Positions 51,358-59,711 of a stretch of DNA of 64,000 nucleotides are shown here, in pieces; positions within the stretch are counted from its first letter, which is position 1, and every line of letters starts with the position of its first letter. The notes beneath the pieces are model-generated. The model did not search any database, was not told where the DNA came from, and saw nothing but the letters and a program-made list of their open reading frames with translations. This DNA is from an uncultured Eubacteriales bacterium (lineage in GTDB: Bacteria > Bacillota > Clostridia > Saccharofermentanales > UBA5734). The translations under genes were made by a program, and so were the position numbers. The stretch spans positions 30,441-94,440 of the forward strand of contig CAILLO010000009.1 in NCBI GenBank assembly GCA_903835065.1, read 5' to 3'.

Positions 51358-51852
51358 TCAAGGTGCCCATTGCTCCGGCGCCGCCTTCGACCACCGCATC
51401 GGGACGAAGCGGATGCCGTTCATCACCTGTTCGTCCGACCGCGCGACGAAGCCCAGGTGCCGGTAGGCCTCGACCGCGTACGGCGACGAATTCACCGTGA
51501 TCTCCGGGACCGGACCCTCCACTTCGCACGCCGTCCGCATCGCGTCGAACAGGGCGCGGGCGATGCCCTGCCGGTGGCGGTCCTTGCGGACGAACAACAG
51601 CGCGATGTGGCACGGGGCGCGGGACGCGACGACCCCGACGACCCTTTCCCCCTCGAAGCATCCCCAGAGGCGGAGCCCGCCCGTCTCGAGCTTCGCGGCG
51701 ACGGTGTCGCGGTCGATGAACCGCAGGAATTCCTGCACGCCCTCGTCGGCGTACCCGGGCGCCTCGAACTCGAGGAAGACCTCCCACACGAGCGCCAGGG
51801 CGGGCGTCAGGTCGGCGGGCGAGAGCGGGCGGATTCGGGGTAGAACGTCCAT
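51358..51852 (-). CDS. GNAT family N-acetyltransferase
   Basis: 164 aa. IRPLSPADLTPALALVWEVF is a typical GNAT start, the acetyl-CoA loop is VRKDRHRQGIARALFDAM, and AVEAYRHLGFVA is the final strand-helix. VNGIRFVPM follows. It resembles YiaC/PA4866-like enzymes with unknown small substrates. The ribosome site is weak. It is downstream of the small hydrophobic protein. Confidence 0.85.
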   Translation of the reverse strand: MDVLPRIRPLSPADLTPALALVWEVFLEFEAPGYADEGVQEFLRFIDRDTVAAKLETGGLRLWGCFEGERVVGVVASRAPCHIALLFVRKDRHRQGIARALFDAMRTACEVEGPVPEITVNSSPYAVEAYRHLGFVARSDEQVMNGIRFVPMRWSKAAPEQWAP

Positions 51853-51865
51853 CCGTCGGCACCCG

Positions 51866-52102
51866 TCACGATTCCGCGGTCGCCGGTCGATGGGCCGGTC
51901 GCAGGAAGTTCCACGGCACCAGCCCGACATGCAGCGCGGCGAACGGGAGGAGGATGCGCGATCCGACCCAGCCGGGCGGAGCCGCGAAGGGCACGAGAAT
52001 CGGGCCATCAGATGCGGAGGGGGCGGGCTCGCCGCGGGGGCGGACGAGCCGCGGGCGACCGGCGGCCGGCTTGCAGGCCCTGAAGCACGAGTCATCCTTC
52101 AT
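51866..52102 (-). CDS. Small hypothetical protein with a hydrophobic C-terminal half
   Basis: 78 aa starting MKDDSCFRACKPAAGRPRLV after an excellent ribosome site, GGGGGAGGACGGCAC. The N-terminal half is basic; the C-terminal half has two short hydrophobic runs (PILVPFAAPPGWVG and LLPFAALHVGLVPW). No family recognised. It lies 13 bases before the GNAT gene and could be co-transcribed with it. A chance frame in GC-rich DNA is the alternative, but the ribosome site argues for translation. Confidence 0.5.
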   Translation of the reverse strand: MKDDSCFRACKPAAGRPRLVRPRGEPAPSASDGPILVPFAAPPGWVGSRILLPFAALHVGLVPWNFLRPAHRPATAES

Positions 52103-52154
52103 GTGCCGTCCTCCCCCGATGCGCCTGGTCGCGACCTTCTCCAGACCATGGTAG

Positions 52155-52167
52155 CACGATTTTCGTG
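52155..52167 (-). promoter_or_regulatory. Small palindrome upstream of the small protein gene
   Basis: CACGA-TTT-TCGTG lies about 50 bases upstream of the ATG at 52102. Next to it TACCAT (minus strand, 52148-52153) may be a -10, but no -35 was found. It could be an operator. Confidence 0.3.
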
Positions 52168-52203
52168 AGGACTCGCACATTTCCGCGAGAGTGGAGGGCG
52201 ATA

Positions 52204-52308
52204 CAGGGCCGTGAGCTTCTACGGAGAGTATGAGCGGGAGCCTGCCACGATGCCCGCAGAGCGGTCATCGTACGGCTCCCGACTCTCCGTGGAAGCTCCG
52301 CGGCCCTG
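52204..52308. repeat. 105-nt near-perfect long hairpin
   Basis: The left arm from CAGGGCCG pairs with the right arm ending CGGCCCTG through GAGCTTC, ACGGAGAGT, CGGGAGCC, ACGATG and CCGC, closing on a three-base loop AGA at 52258-52260. Only single mismatches or small bulges interrupt the stem. It lies two bases after the end of the ABC gene on the minus strand and before the small protein gene. It may be a terminator, a double-stranded regulatory RNA or a palindromic MITE. No flanking direct repeat was seen. Confidence 0.7.
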
Positions 52309-52310
52309 AG

Positions 52311-54266
52311 CTACGCGCTCTCTTCGAGGCCCGTCTCGAACTGGCTGCTGTACATCTCGTAGTAGAAGCCGCGGGCCGCCATCAGTTCCTCGTGGGTCCC
52401 CTGCTCGACGATGTCGCCGTCCTTCATGACGAGGATGTGGTCGGCGTCGCGGATGGTCGAAAGGCGGTGCGCGATGACGAAGCTCGTGCGGTTCTTCATG
52501 AGCGCCAGCATCGCACGCTGGATCAGGACCTCGGTGCGCGTGTCGACCGAGCTGGTCGCCTCGTCGAGGATCAGGATCGTGGGGTCGGCGAGCACGGCGC
52601 GGGCGATCGTGAGCAACTGCTTCTGGCCGGAGGAGAGGTTCGACGCCTCCTCGTTGATGACCAGGTCGTAGCCGCCCGGCTGGGTACGGATGAAGTGGTC
52701 GGCGTACGCGGCGCGCGCGGCGGCCTCGACCTCCGCATCGGTCGCCGCGGGGCGCCCGTAGCGGATGTTCTCGCGGATCGTGCCGTTGAAGAGCCAGGTG
52801 TCCTGGAGCACCATGCCGAACAGGCCGCGCAGTTCCTCGCGCCGGAAGTCGCGGATGTCGGTGCCGTCGATGCGGATCGTGCCGCCCTGGATGTCGTAGA
52901 AGCGCATGAGGAGCTTGACGAGGGTCGTCTTTCCGGCGCCGGTTGGGCCGACGATCGCGACCTTCATGCCGGGCTGGATCTCGGCGGTGAAGTCCTTGAG
53001 GATGACCTTCTCGGGGTCGTACCCGAAGTGGACGTGCTCGAAGTCGACGGTGCCGGCGCAGCGCTCGGTGGAGGCCGGCTTGTCGTCGTCGGCGGGCTCC
53101 TCCTCCGCCGCGAGGAAGGCGAACACGCGCTCAGCCGCGGCCATGGTCTGCTGCAGGGTGTTCGAGATGCTGGCGAGCTGGCCGATGGGCTGGTTGAAGG
53201 AGCGGACGTACTGTATGAAGGCCAGGATGTCGCCGATCAGCAGCGTGCCGCCGATGGCGAGGATGCCGCCGAAGATGCACACGACGACGTAGCTGAGGTT
53301 GCCGATGAAGCCCATGAGCGGCATCATGATGCCCGTCATGAACTGCGACTTCCACGCGGCGCCGTAGAGCTTCGTGTTCTGCTCCTCGAAGGCCTCGATC
53401 GAGCGTTCCTCGCCGTTGAAGGCGCGCATGACGGTGTGGCCGCCGTACATCTCCTCGACCTGTCCGTTGACGTGGCCGAGGAAGTTCTGCTGGTCGCGGA
53501 AGAACTTCTGCGACTTCTTCACGATGAGCGTCACGAGGATCATGGAGACCGGCAGGACGGCGATCGAGACGAGGGTCATCAGGGGGCTGATGCTGAGCAT
53601 CATGATCAGCACGCCGACGACGGTCGCGGCGGCGCTGATCAGTTGCGAGAGGCTCTGGTTCAGCGTGTTGCCGACCGTGTCGATGTCGTTGGTGATGCGG
53701 GACTGCACTTCGCCGTGCGTGGTGCGGTCGAAGTATCCGAGCGGCATGCGGCCGATCTTCTCGACGAGGTCGCGGCGCATGCGGTAGCCGATCCTCGCCG
53801 ACACGCTGGACAGCACGATGCCCTGGAGGGCCATGAAGACCGAGCCGGCGAGGTAGAGCAGGATCAGCGTCACGAGGACGCCGCCGATGTAGTTGAAGTC
53901 GATCGCCGCGCCGACCACGCCGGACATCTTGGCCACGATGCCCTCGACGAGCTTGTTCGTGGCGTTGCGCATGACGTTGGGGCCGACGATCGCGAACACG
54001 GTGCTGCCGGCCGAGAAGACCATGCCGACGAGCATCGGGAACCAGAAGGGCCGGATGTAGTTCAGCAGCTTCTTGAAGGAGCCCTTGAAGTCCTTGGCCT
54101 TCTCGCCGCCGCCCATCATGCCCATCGGGCCGCCCATCGGGCCGCCCATCGGGCCCCTGCGGCGCTCGGGCGCCTTGGCGCCGGTGGGGCCGTTGTACGC
54201 AGGCTTCGCGGCGGGCGCCGCGGCAGTCGGAACGGATTCGGTACGGTTCTTCTTCCTGTCGCTCAT
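52311..54266 (-). CDS. ABC exporter subunit, canonical ATP site
   Basis: 651 aa: an N-terminal cytoplasmic stretch with GPMGGPMGGPMG repeats, six membrane segments, and an ATPase domain. Walker A GPTGAGKTT, signature LSSGQKQLL, Walker B ILILDEATSSVD with the catalytic Glu, and the switch His in IAHRLST are all canonical. It pairs with the degenerate subunit upstream (stop and start overlap by four bases) to form a heterodimeric exporter like TM287/288 or BmrCD, probably for drugs or peptides. Controlled by the MarR protein at the head of the operon. Confidence 0.93.
   Translation of the reverse strand: MSDRKKNRTESVPTAAAPAAKPAYNGPTGAKAPERRRGPMGGPMGGPMGMMGGGEKAKDFKGSFKKLLNYIRPFWFPMLVGMVFSAGSTVFAIVGPNVMRNATNKLVEGIVAKMSGVVGAAIDFNYIGGVLVTLILLYLAGSVFMALQGIVLSSVSARIGYRMRRDLVEKIGRMPLGYFDRTTHGEVQSRITNDIDTVGNTLNQSLSQLISAAATVVGVLIMMLSISPLMTLVSIAVLPVSMILVTLIVKKSQKFFRDQQNFLGHVNGQVEEMYGGHTVMRAFNGEERSIEAFEEQNTKLYGAAWKSQFMTGIMMPLMGFIGNLSYVVVCIFGGILAIGGTLLIGDILAFIQYVRSFNQPIGQLASISNTLQQTMAAAERVFAFLAAEEEPADDDKPASTERCAGTVDFEHVHFGYDPEKVILKDFTAEIQPGMKVAIVGPTGAGKTTLVKLLMRFYDIQGGTIRIDGTDIRDFRREELRGLFGMVLQDTWLFNGTIRENIRYGRPAATDAEVEAAARAAYADHFIRTQPGGYDLVINEEASNLSSGQKQLLTIARAVLADPTILILDEATSSVDTRTEVLIQRAMLALMKNRTSFVIAHRLSTIRDADHILVMKDGDIVEQGTHEELMAARGFYYEMYSSQFETGLEESA
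54121..54156. repeat. Three tandem 12-bp units inside the ABC gene
   Basis: CCCATCGGGCCG is repeated three times, the last copy with one change. On the coding strand it gives Gly-Pro-Met-Gly repeats in the N-terminal cytoplasmic stretch. The copy number could vary by slippage without breaking the frame. Confidence 0.85.
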
Positions 54267-56500
54267 CGTGCAAGTTCCTCCGCGGACAGCTGGGAGAGGG
54301 CGATTTCCCGGTAGACGGAGCAGGTCTCCATCAGTTCCCTGTGGGTGCCTATGCCCACGATCCGGCCCTCGTCGAGGACGAGGATGCGGTCGGCGGTCAG
54401 CACCGTGCCGATGCGCTGGGCCACGATCAGCACCGTCGCGTCGGACGTCTCTTCGCGGAGCGCCTTGCGCAGCGCCGCGTCGGTCTTGAAGTCGAGCGCG
54501 GAGAAGCTGTCGTCGAAGACGAAGATCTCGGGGTGCACCGCGAGGGCGCGGGCGATCGACAGGCGCTGGCGCTGGCCGCCCGAGACGTTCTGCCCGCCCT
54601 GGGCCACGGCCATCGCGTACTTGTCCTCGCTGGCCTCGACGAACTCGGTGGCCTGCGCGACGCGTACCGCTTGCGCGACCTCGTCGTCCGTCGCGTCGGG
54701 GTTGCCGTACGTCACGTTCGAGGAGACATCGCCGCTGAACAGCACGGCGCGCTGCGGGACGTATCCGATGCGGGACCTCAGGTCCTTCGTGCGGACCTCG
54801 CGGACGTCCCGGCCGTCGACGAGGACCTGGCCCTCGGTCGCGTCGTAGAAGCGCAGCAGCAGATTGATCAGGGTCGTCTTGCCGCTGCCGGTGCTGCCCA
54901 CGATCGCCGTGGTCTTGCCGGGCTCGGCCGTGAACGAGATGTCGCTGAGGACGTTCTCGTCCGCCTTGGGGTACTTGAATCCGACGCCGCGGAATTCGAC
55001 GCGGCCGCACAGGCCGGCGACGAAGTCCTTGGGCTCCTTGGGGTCGAAGATCGACGGCTTGGTGTCGAGCACCTCGCCGATGCGGACCGCGGCGACGCTG
55101 GCGCGCGGGACCATGAAGAACGAGATGGACACCATGAGGAAGGACATGATGATCATCATGGAGTACTGGATGAAGGCCATCATGTTGCCGATCTGCATGT
55201 GGCCGGCGTCGATCTGCTTCGCGCCGAACCAGAGGATCGCGAGCATCGTGCCGTTCATGATCAGCATCATGACGGGCATCATCAGCACCATGACCCGGTT
55301 GACGAACAGCATCGTCTTCGTCAGGTCCTGGTTCGCGCCCTCGAACTTCTTCTCCTCGATCTTCCGCGTGTTGAAGGCGCGGATGACCATGAGGCCGCTG
55401 AGGATCTCGCGCGAAACGAGGTTGAGACGGTCGACCAGCTTCTGCATGGCCTTGAACTTGGGCATCGCGATCATGAACACGATCACGATGACGGTGAGCA
55501 GCGTCGCGACCGCCACGCCGATGATCCAGGTCATCGAGGCGTCGCCGCCGATGATCTTGAGCAGCCCGCCGACGGCCATGATCGGCGCGTAGAACAGGAT
55601 GCGCAGCAGCATGACCAGCATCATCTGGATCTGCTGGATGTCGTTGGTGGAGCGCGTGATCAGGGAGGCGGTCGAGAACTTGTCGAATTCTTCGTTGGAG
55701 AAGCCGACGACGGTGCGGTAGATCTTGCTGCGGAGGTTGCGGGCCATCCCGGACGCCGTCTTCGCCGACAGGAAGCCGACGGTGACGGTGCACAGCGCAC
55801 CGAGCAGGGCGATCAGCAGCATCAGGCCGCCCTCGCCGAAGATGTAGCGCGTCTGGATCGCGGCCTGGTCCACCCCGACGGCCGTGTATTCCGTGGTGAT
55901 CCAGCCCGCGTCGATCTGCTGGAGCGTCGAGACGGTGACGGTCATCTTGTCCATGTTGGTGTAGATGCCGTCGATCAGGGCGGTGCGCATGGCGGCCGGC
56001 AGCTTCGCGATGTCGGGCATCGTGAGCTTGGCGATCGAGGCCGGGATGTCGGCGCTCGAGAAGCCGGGGAAGTTCGCGAGGCCCTTCTCGAAGATCTGGC
56101 GGAGGGCGACGGCGCGGACGAGGATCGCGTCGAGGGCGGTGCGGTCGACCTTGCCGGACGGCATGTAGACGGCGACGTCCTCGGTGGCGAGGATGGGGTA
56201 CAGCTTCTCGTACTTGGCCTTGTCGGCCGCGGACAGAGTGGCGTCGGACAGGACCTTGTACTCGCCCTGGACGGTCGTCGCGCTGGCGGCCGGCATCAGG
56301 AGCAGCAGGTTGTCGTACTCCGTCGCGCGGATCGCTTCGGGCACGGCGTCCGCGACGCCCTTCTGCTGGATGCCGACGTTGACGATGCTGGACATGTAGT
56401 CCGGCAGGGAGAGATCGGTCATCGCCTGGGCGTAGAGCAGCAGGAAGATCATCACGACCAGGTACCAGTATGGTTTCAGGAACTTCATCAGTCGGAGCAT
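54263..56500 (-). CDS. ABC exporter subunit with degenerate ATP site and large extracellular insert
   Basis: 745 aa. About 190 residues between the first and second membrane segments (roughly 40-230) are extracellular, a feature of clostridial-type exporters. The ATPase has Walker A GSTGSGKTT and signature VSGGQRQRL, but Walker B ends FDDS, with Asp for the catalytic Glu, and the switch region reads VAQRIGT, with Gln for His. In heterodimeric exporters one such site is normal. The start ATG (after GGAAGGAACCCCTCC) overlaps the MarR gene by 13 bases. Confidence 0.93.
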   Translation of the reverse strand: MLRLMKFLKPYWYLVVMIFLLLYAQAMTDLSLPDYMSSIVNVGIQQKGVADAVPEAIRATEYDNLLLLMPAASATTVQGEYKVLSDATLSAADKAKYEKLYPILATEDVAVYMPSGKVDRTALDAILVRAVALRQIFEKGLANFPGFSSADIPASIAKLTMPDIAKLPAAMRTALIDGIYTNMDKMTVTVSTLQQIDAGWITTEYTAVGVDQAAIQTRYIFGEGGLMLLIALLGALCTVTVGFLSAKTASGMARNLRSKIYRTVVGFSNEEFDKFSTASLITRSTNDIQQIQMMLVMLLRILFYAPIMAVGGLLKIIGGDASMTWIIGVAVATLLTVIVIVFMIAMPKFKAMQKLVDRLNLVSREILSGLMVIRAFNTRKIEEKKFEGANQDLTKTMLFVNRVMVLMMPVMMLIMNGTMLAILWFGAKQIDAGHMQIGNMMAFIQYSMMIIMSFLMVSISFFMVPRASVAAVRIGEVLDTKPSIFDPKEPKDFVAGLCGRVEFRGVGFKYPKADENVLSDISFTAEPGKTTAIVGSTGSGKTTLINLLLRFYDATEGQVLVDGRDVREVRTKDLRSRIGYVPQRAVLFSGDVSSNVTYGNPDATDDEVAQAVRVAQATEFVEASEDKYAMAVAQGGQNVSGGQRQRLSIARALAVHPEIFVFDDSFSALDFKTDAALRKALREETSDATVLIVAQRIGTVLTADRILVLDEGRIVGIGTHRELMETCSVYREIALSQLSAEELAR

Positions 56501-57060
56501 GGAGGGGTTCCTTCCTGCGCATCGGGCGCGGGGGCGGGAGTGGGCCCGGAGTCCGGGACGTGGCATTTCGGTTGTCCGTGGTGCAGACCGTGGGCGAGCA
56601 TCGCGTTGCCCCCGGGATCCATCTTGTTGAGGAGTTCCGCGATCCTGCGCACGCTGGCGAAGAAGGCGAGCTGTTCCGGAGGGGTCAGCAGGCCGAGCTT
56701 TTCGGCGAACGCCCGGGTCAGGTGCGCGTGGAATCGGGCATCGAGTTCGCAACCGGCGGGGGTCAGGCGCAGCAGCGTGCGACGGCGGTCATCCTCGTCC
56801 ACGACGCTTTCCACGAAGCCGGCCTCCATGAGGCGGCGGGCGACCGGCGTGAAGGAGCCCTTCTCGAGGTTGAGCCAGCGGGCCGCGGTGGACATGGGGG
56901 CCGCGCCGTTCAGGCGCAGGAACACGAGCGTGCGGACGTGGGTCATGTTGAGGTCGGGGAAGTTCTCGGGCGGCGCGGGCGGTCGGAGCAGGAAGGCGTG
57001 CGCGTAGCGGGGGACGTGCGTGAGGAGAAGCTTCTGCTCCTCCTTCGTGAATTCCTTCAT
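56488..57060 (-). CDS. MarR-family transcriptional regulator
   Basis: 190 aa. Winged-helix region LNMTHVRTLVFLRLNGAAPM, MSTAARWLNLEKGSFTPVARRL and the wing VVDEDDRRRTLLRLTPAG. A Pro/His-rich C-terminal tail (HGLHHGQPKCHVPDSGPTPA) of about 35 residues is longer than usual. It heads the operon of the two ABC exporter subunits and probably represses it through a palindrome beside its promoter until a drug-like ligand binds. AAGGAGGGCGCTTCC precedes the start. Confidence 0.92.
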   Translation of the reverse strand: MKEFTKEEQKLLLTHVPRYAHAFLLRPPAPPENFPDLNMTHVRTLVFLRLNGAAPMSTAARWLNLEKGSFTPVARRLMEAGFVESVVDEDDRRRTLLRLTPAGCELDARFHAHLTRAFAEKLGLLTPPEQLAFFASVRRIAELLNKMDPGGNAMLAHGLHHGQPKCHVPDSGPTPAPAPDAQEGTPPCSD

Positions 57061-57099
57061 GGAAGCGCCCTCCTTCCCGTTCCGAGCCGAATGTCCCTA

Positions 57100-57148
57100 A
57101 TGCTACACGCGTCCGTCGGACGTGTCAATTGGTTAGATAGTGAACTAT
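57100..57148 (-). promoter_or_regulatory. Promoter and candidate operator of the MarR/ABC operon
   Basis: On the minus strand a perfect TTGACA (57123-57128) and TAGCAT (57100-57105) are 17 bases apart. Just upstream of -35, ATAGT-GA-ACTAT (57137-57148) is a perfect palindrome and a candidate MarR site. Confidence 0.7.
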
Positions 57149-57204
57149 TGTGACAGCGTTGCGATGCCCGCCGACCGGAATTTGGTGATTCCGTCGGGCC
57201 GCGG

Positions 57205-57233
57205 TTGCCGAGGAGCGACCGCTCTGCGACAAT
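57205..57233 (+). promoter_or_regulatory. Promoter of the MFS gene at 57256
   Basis: TTGCCG (57205-57210) and GACAAT (57228-57233) are 17 bases apart. The start point near 57240 supports ATG 57256 as the translation start and excludes the two upstream in-frame ATGs. Confidence 0.55.
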
Positions 57234-57255
57234 GGAGCGGCAGGAGGCGCCGACC

Positions 57256-58572
57256 ATGTGGGAGAAGCTGCTCCGGCCCGTGACCCAGTACCGCGGATTG
57301 CCCCGGCCCGTCTATGTCCTTTTCCTGTCGCGCGTCGTCACGGCGCTCGGCATGTTCGTCGGCCCCATGATGACCCTGATCCTGACGCTCAAATACGGCC
57401 TGTCGGCTGCGACCGCCGGGGCGATCATCACGGGCGCCTCCCTCGGTGCGGGCCTGTGCTCGATCCTGGGCGGCCGGATCGCCGACCGCGCCAGCCGCAA
57501 GTGGACGATGATCCTCTTCCAGAGCCTCTCCGCGCTGATCTTCATCGTCTGCGCCTTCCTCTCGCCCCTCTACGGCTCTGCGTCGCCCGACGCGCCCGCC
57601 TGGCCCATGATCGGCCTGCTGATCCTCGCATACCTGGTCGGCGCCCTCGGCGGTCCGGCCGGCGAAGCGCTCATGATGGACCTCACCGAGCCGAAGAACC
57701 GGAAGGTCGCCTATTCGTTGTCCTACATGGGCTTCAACTTCGGCTTCGCCTTCGGGGCCGCCCTCGCCGGATTCCTCTTCAAGGACCACCTGTTCTGGGT
57801 GTTCGCCGGCGACGCGCTGACGACGCTGCTGTCGCTCGCCCTGATCGCCCTGTTCATTCCGGACGCGCACCGGAAGACGGCCGCGGAGCTGGCGTCGGAC
57901 GCCGCGGGGGAGCGCGGCCTCGAGAAGGCCGTAACGGGCTCGCTGTGGAGCGTCCTCAAGGCGCGGCCGATCCTGCCGCTCTTCGCCCTCGTCTTCGCGC
58001 TCTACCAGTTCTGCTACTCCAACTGGGCCTTCCTGCTGCCGCTCCAGATGGGCCAGCTCTTCGGCGCGGACGGCGCCCGGTACCAGGGGCTGCTCGCGAG
58101 TCTCAACGGCGTCGTCGTCATCTCTCTCACCCCGCTGCTCGTCCACTGGATGCGGAAGATGCAACCGCTGAGCGCGATGGCCATCGGCGGCGTCCTGTTC
58201 ACGGCCTCCTACTTCACGCTCGGCGCGAGCCGCGTCTTCCCGCTCTTCCTCTTCGCCATCTTCGTCTTCTCGGCCGGCGAGGTCACGTTCACGATCCTGC
58301 AGTCCGTGTTCATCGCCAGCCAGACCCCGTCGTCGCACCGCGGCCGGATCTCCGCGACGGTCTCGCTGATCGCGGGCGCGGGCTGGTCGGTCGGTCCCGT
58401 CGTCTCGGGCCTCATCGCCCAGACGACCAGCGCCTCGTTCACCTGGAACGCGGTCGGCGTCGTCATGGTCTTCGCGGTGGTCGGCCTCCTGCTGCTGAAG
58501 CGGTTGGAGAAGCCGGTCGCCCCCGAGGCGGAAGGCGCGGAGGGGGACTTGGCGGGAGTCGCCGGGGAGTAG
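57256..58572 (+). CDS. MFS transporter (multidrug-type)
   Basis: 438 aa, about twelve membrane segments. SRVVTALGMFVGPMMTLIL in segment 1 and GGRIADRASRKWTMI in the first loop place it with proton-coupled drug exporters of the YttB/MdtH kind. Segment 5 reads SLSYMGFNFGFAFGAALAGFL. It is divergent from the MarR/ABC operon; the ATAGT-GA-ACTAT site lies between them, so joint control is possible. CAGGAGGCGCCGACC precedes the ATG. Confidence 0.88.
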   Translation: MWEKLLRPVTQYRGLPRPVYVLFLSRVVTALGMFVGPMMTLILTLKYGLSAATAGAIITGASLGAGLCSILGGRIADRASRKWTMILFQSLSALIFIVCAFLSPLYGSASPDAPAWPMIGLLILAYLVGALGGPAGEALMMDLTEPKNRKVAYSLSYMGFNFGFAFGAALAGFLFKDHLFWVFAGDALTTLLSLALIALFIPDAHRKTAAELASDAAGERGLEKAVTGSLWSVLKARPILPLFALVFALYQFCYSNWAFLLPLQMGQLFGADGARYQGLLASLNGVVVISLTPLLVHWMRKMQPLSAMAIGGVLFTASYFTLGASRVFPLFLFAIFVFSAGEVTFTILQSVFIASQTPSSHRGRISATVSLIAGAGWSVGPVVSGLIAQTTSASFTWNAVGVVMVFAVVGLLLLKRLEKPVAPEAEGAEGDLAGVAGE

Positions 58573-58584
58573 TCGGAAAGGAGA

Positions 58585-58615
58585 ATCGGCAGCCGTCCCG
58601 AGGACGACTGCCGAT
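58585..58615. terminator. Hairpin between convergent MFS and TM2 genes
   Basis: ATCGGCAG and CTGCCGAT form an outer eight-bp stem, and CGTCC-CGA-GGACG forms an inner hairpin after single-base bulges. No clear T-run. Confidence 0.55.
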
Positions 58616-58644
58616 CCGATGCGAAGCGATGCACTACGGAAGGT

Positions 58645-58845
58645 TCAGTTTGTGGTCCACTTCGTGCCGTCCTTGTTCTTGAAGTTGCCGGTGCAGACGA
58701 TGATGAAGTCGACCAGCCAGCCGATGCCGAAGCAACCGCCCGTGATCAGCCAGAGGATGCCCGTGCCGATCTTGCCCGTGATGAACCTATGTACACCGAG
58801 AACCCCGAAGAAGAACGTGATGAGAATCGCGACGACCCTGTCCAT
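58645..58845 (-). CDS. TM2 domain membrane protein
   Basis: 66 aa: MDRVVAILITFFFGVLGVHR, then FITGKIGTGILWLITGG and CFGIGWLVDFIIV, the two membrane helices and the LGxHRFYxGK-like turn of the TM2 family, followed by a short tail FKNKDGTKW. Function unknown; such proteins occur widely as small membrane proteins. The start is fixed by AAAGGAGG six bases upstream; the longer open frame extends into non-coding DNA. Confidence 0.9.
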   Translation of the reverse strand: MDRVVAILITFFFGVLGVHRFITGKIGTGILWLITGGCFGIGWLVDFIIVCTGNFKNKDGTKWTTN

Positions 58846-59043
58846 GTCATGCCTCCTTTGTATTCTTGAATGACTTCTGTTTCGACGGTATCGCACCCCT
58901 TTCGGGAAGTCAAGGAGAAGCGGAATGACCGGGAAGCGAACTCCCATCCGGATTCCCGCCCTCGAATGCCTTCCCGCGTGGTATCCTGTCGGAAAACGCG
59001 CGGACCGGGCTCCCACCCCGGAGTCCATGAGGAAGAGCCGACC

Positions 59044-59628
59044 ATGCCGGACCTGACCGCCTTCCTATCCTACGTCCTGCTCGCGACCTTCACGCCGGGT
59101 CCCAACAATATCATGGCCATGTCCGGAGCGACCCGGAACGGATTCCGCAGGACCCTGCGCTTCACGTCCGGCGTCACGCTGGGCTTCTTCGTCCTGCTCG
59201 CACTCTGCTTCGCCTTCAGCGCGGCGCTCTTCGCACTCGTCCCGGCCCTGCACTCCGTGATGGTCTACGTCGGCGCCGCCTACATCCTCTGGCTCGCCTG
59301 GAAGACCCTGCGAAGCAACCCGCATGCGGACGGGACCGAAGACGGCCGCGCGGTCGGCTTCTGGGCCGGAGCGGCCCTGCAGTTCGTGAATCCCAAGGCG
59401 ATCCTTTACGGGGTCACGATCGCCTCGACGTTCGTCGTGCCCTATTTCCACGACCCGTTCGTGCTGGCCGGCATCGCGGCCGCGCTCGCGGTCGTCGCAT
59501 TCATCGCGACCGGCAACTGGGCGCTGTTCGGCGCCGCCTTCCAGCGCTTCCTCGCGAAGAGCGGCCGGGTCGTCGACGTCGTGATGGCCCTCCTTCTCGT
59601 CTATTGCGCGGTGTCGCTGTTCCTGTAG
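59044..59628 (+). CDS. LysE/RhtB family amino-acid exporter
   Basis: 194 aa, six hydrophobic segments. TFTPGPNNIMAMSGATRNGF is the family's N-terminal signature and LQFVNPKAILYGVTI the conserved central segment. It exports amino acids or related metabolites with proton exchange. GAGGAAGAGCCGACC precedes the start. It stands alone between two convergent or divergent neighbours. Confidence 0.92.
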   Translation: MPDLTAFLSYVLLATFTPGPNNIMAMSGATRNGFRRTLRFTSGVTLGFFVLLALCFAFSAALFALVPALHSVMVYVGAAYILWLAWKTLRSNPHADGTEDGRAVGFWAGAALQFVNPKAILYGVTIASTFVVPYFHDPFVLAGIAAALAVVAFIATGNWALFGAAFQRFLAKSGRVVDVVMALLLVYCAVSLFL

Positions 59629-59666
59629 GCGGGCAAGCCCGTTGCACATATCCGGATTCGGGCAAC

Positions 59667-59686
59667 AAAAAACCGGGTCTCCCCGG
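59667..59686 (-). terminator. Rho-independent terminator of the Rpn-type gene
   Basis: On the minus strand CCGGG-GAGA-CCCGG is followed by six T residues, downstream of the nuclease gene. It also lies just after the LysE gene on the other strand. Confidence 0.85.
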
Positions 59687-59711
59687 CAATACGATACGAA
59701 TCCGGTTCCGA

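Noticed and set aside
54121..54156. CRISPR-like repeat
   Set aside because: The three 12-bp units are directly adjacent without spacers and encode a Gly-Pro-Met-Gly run in frame.
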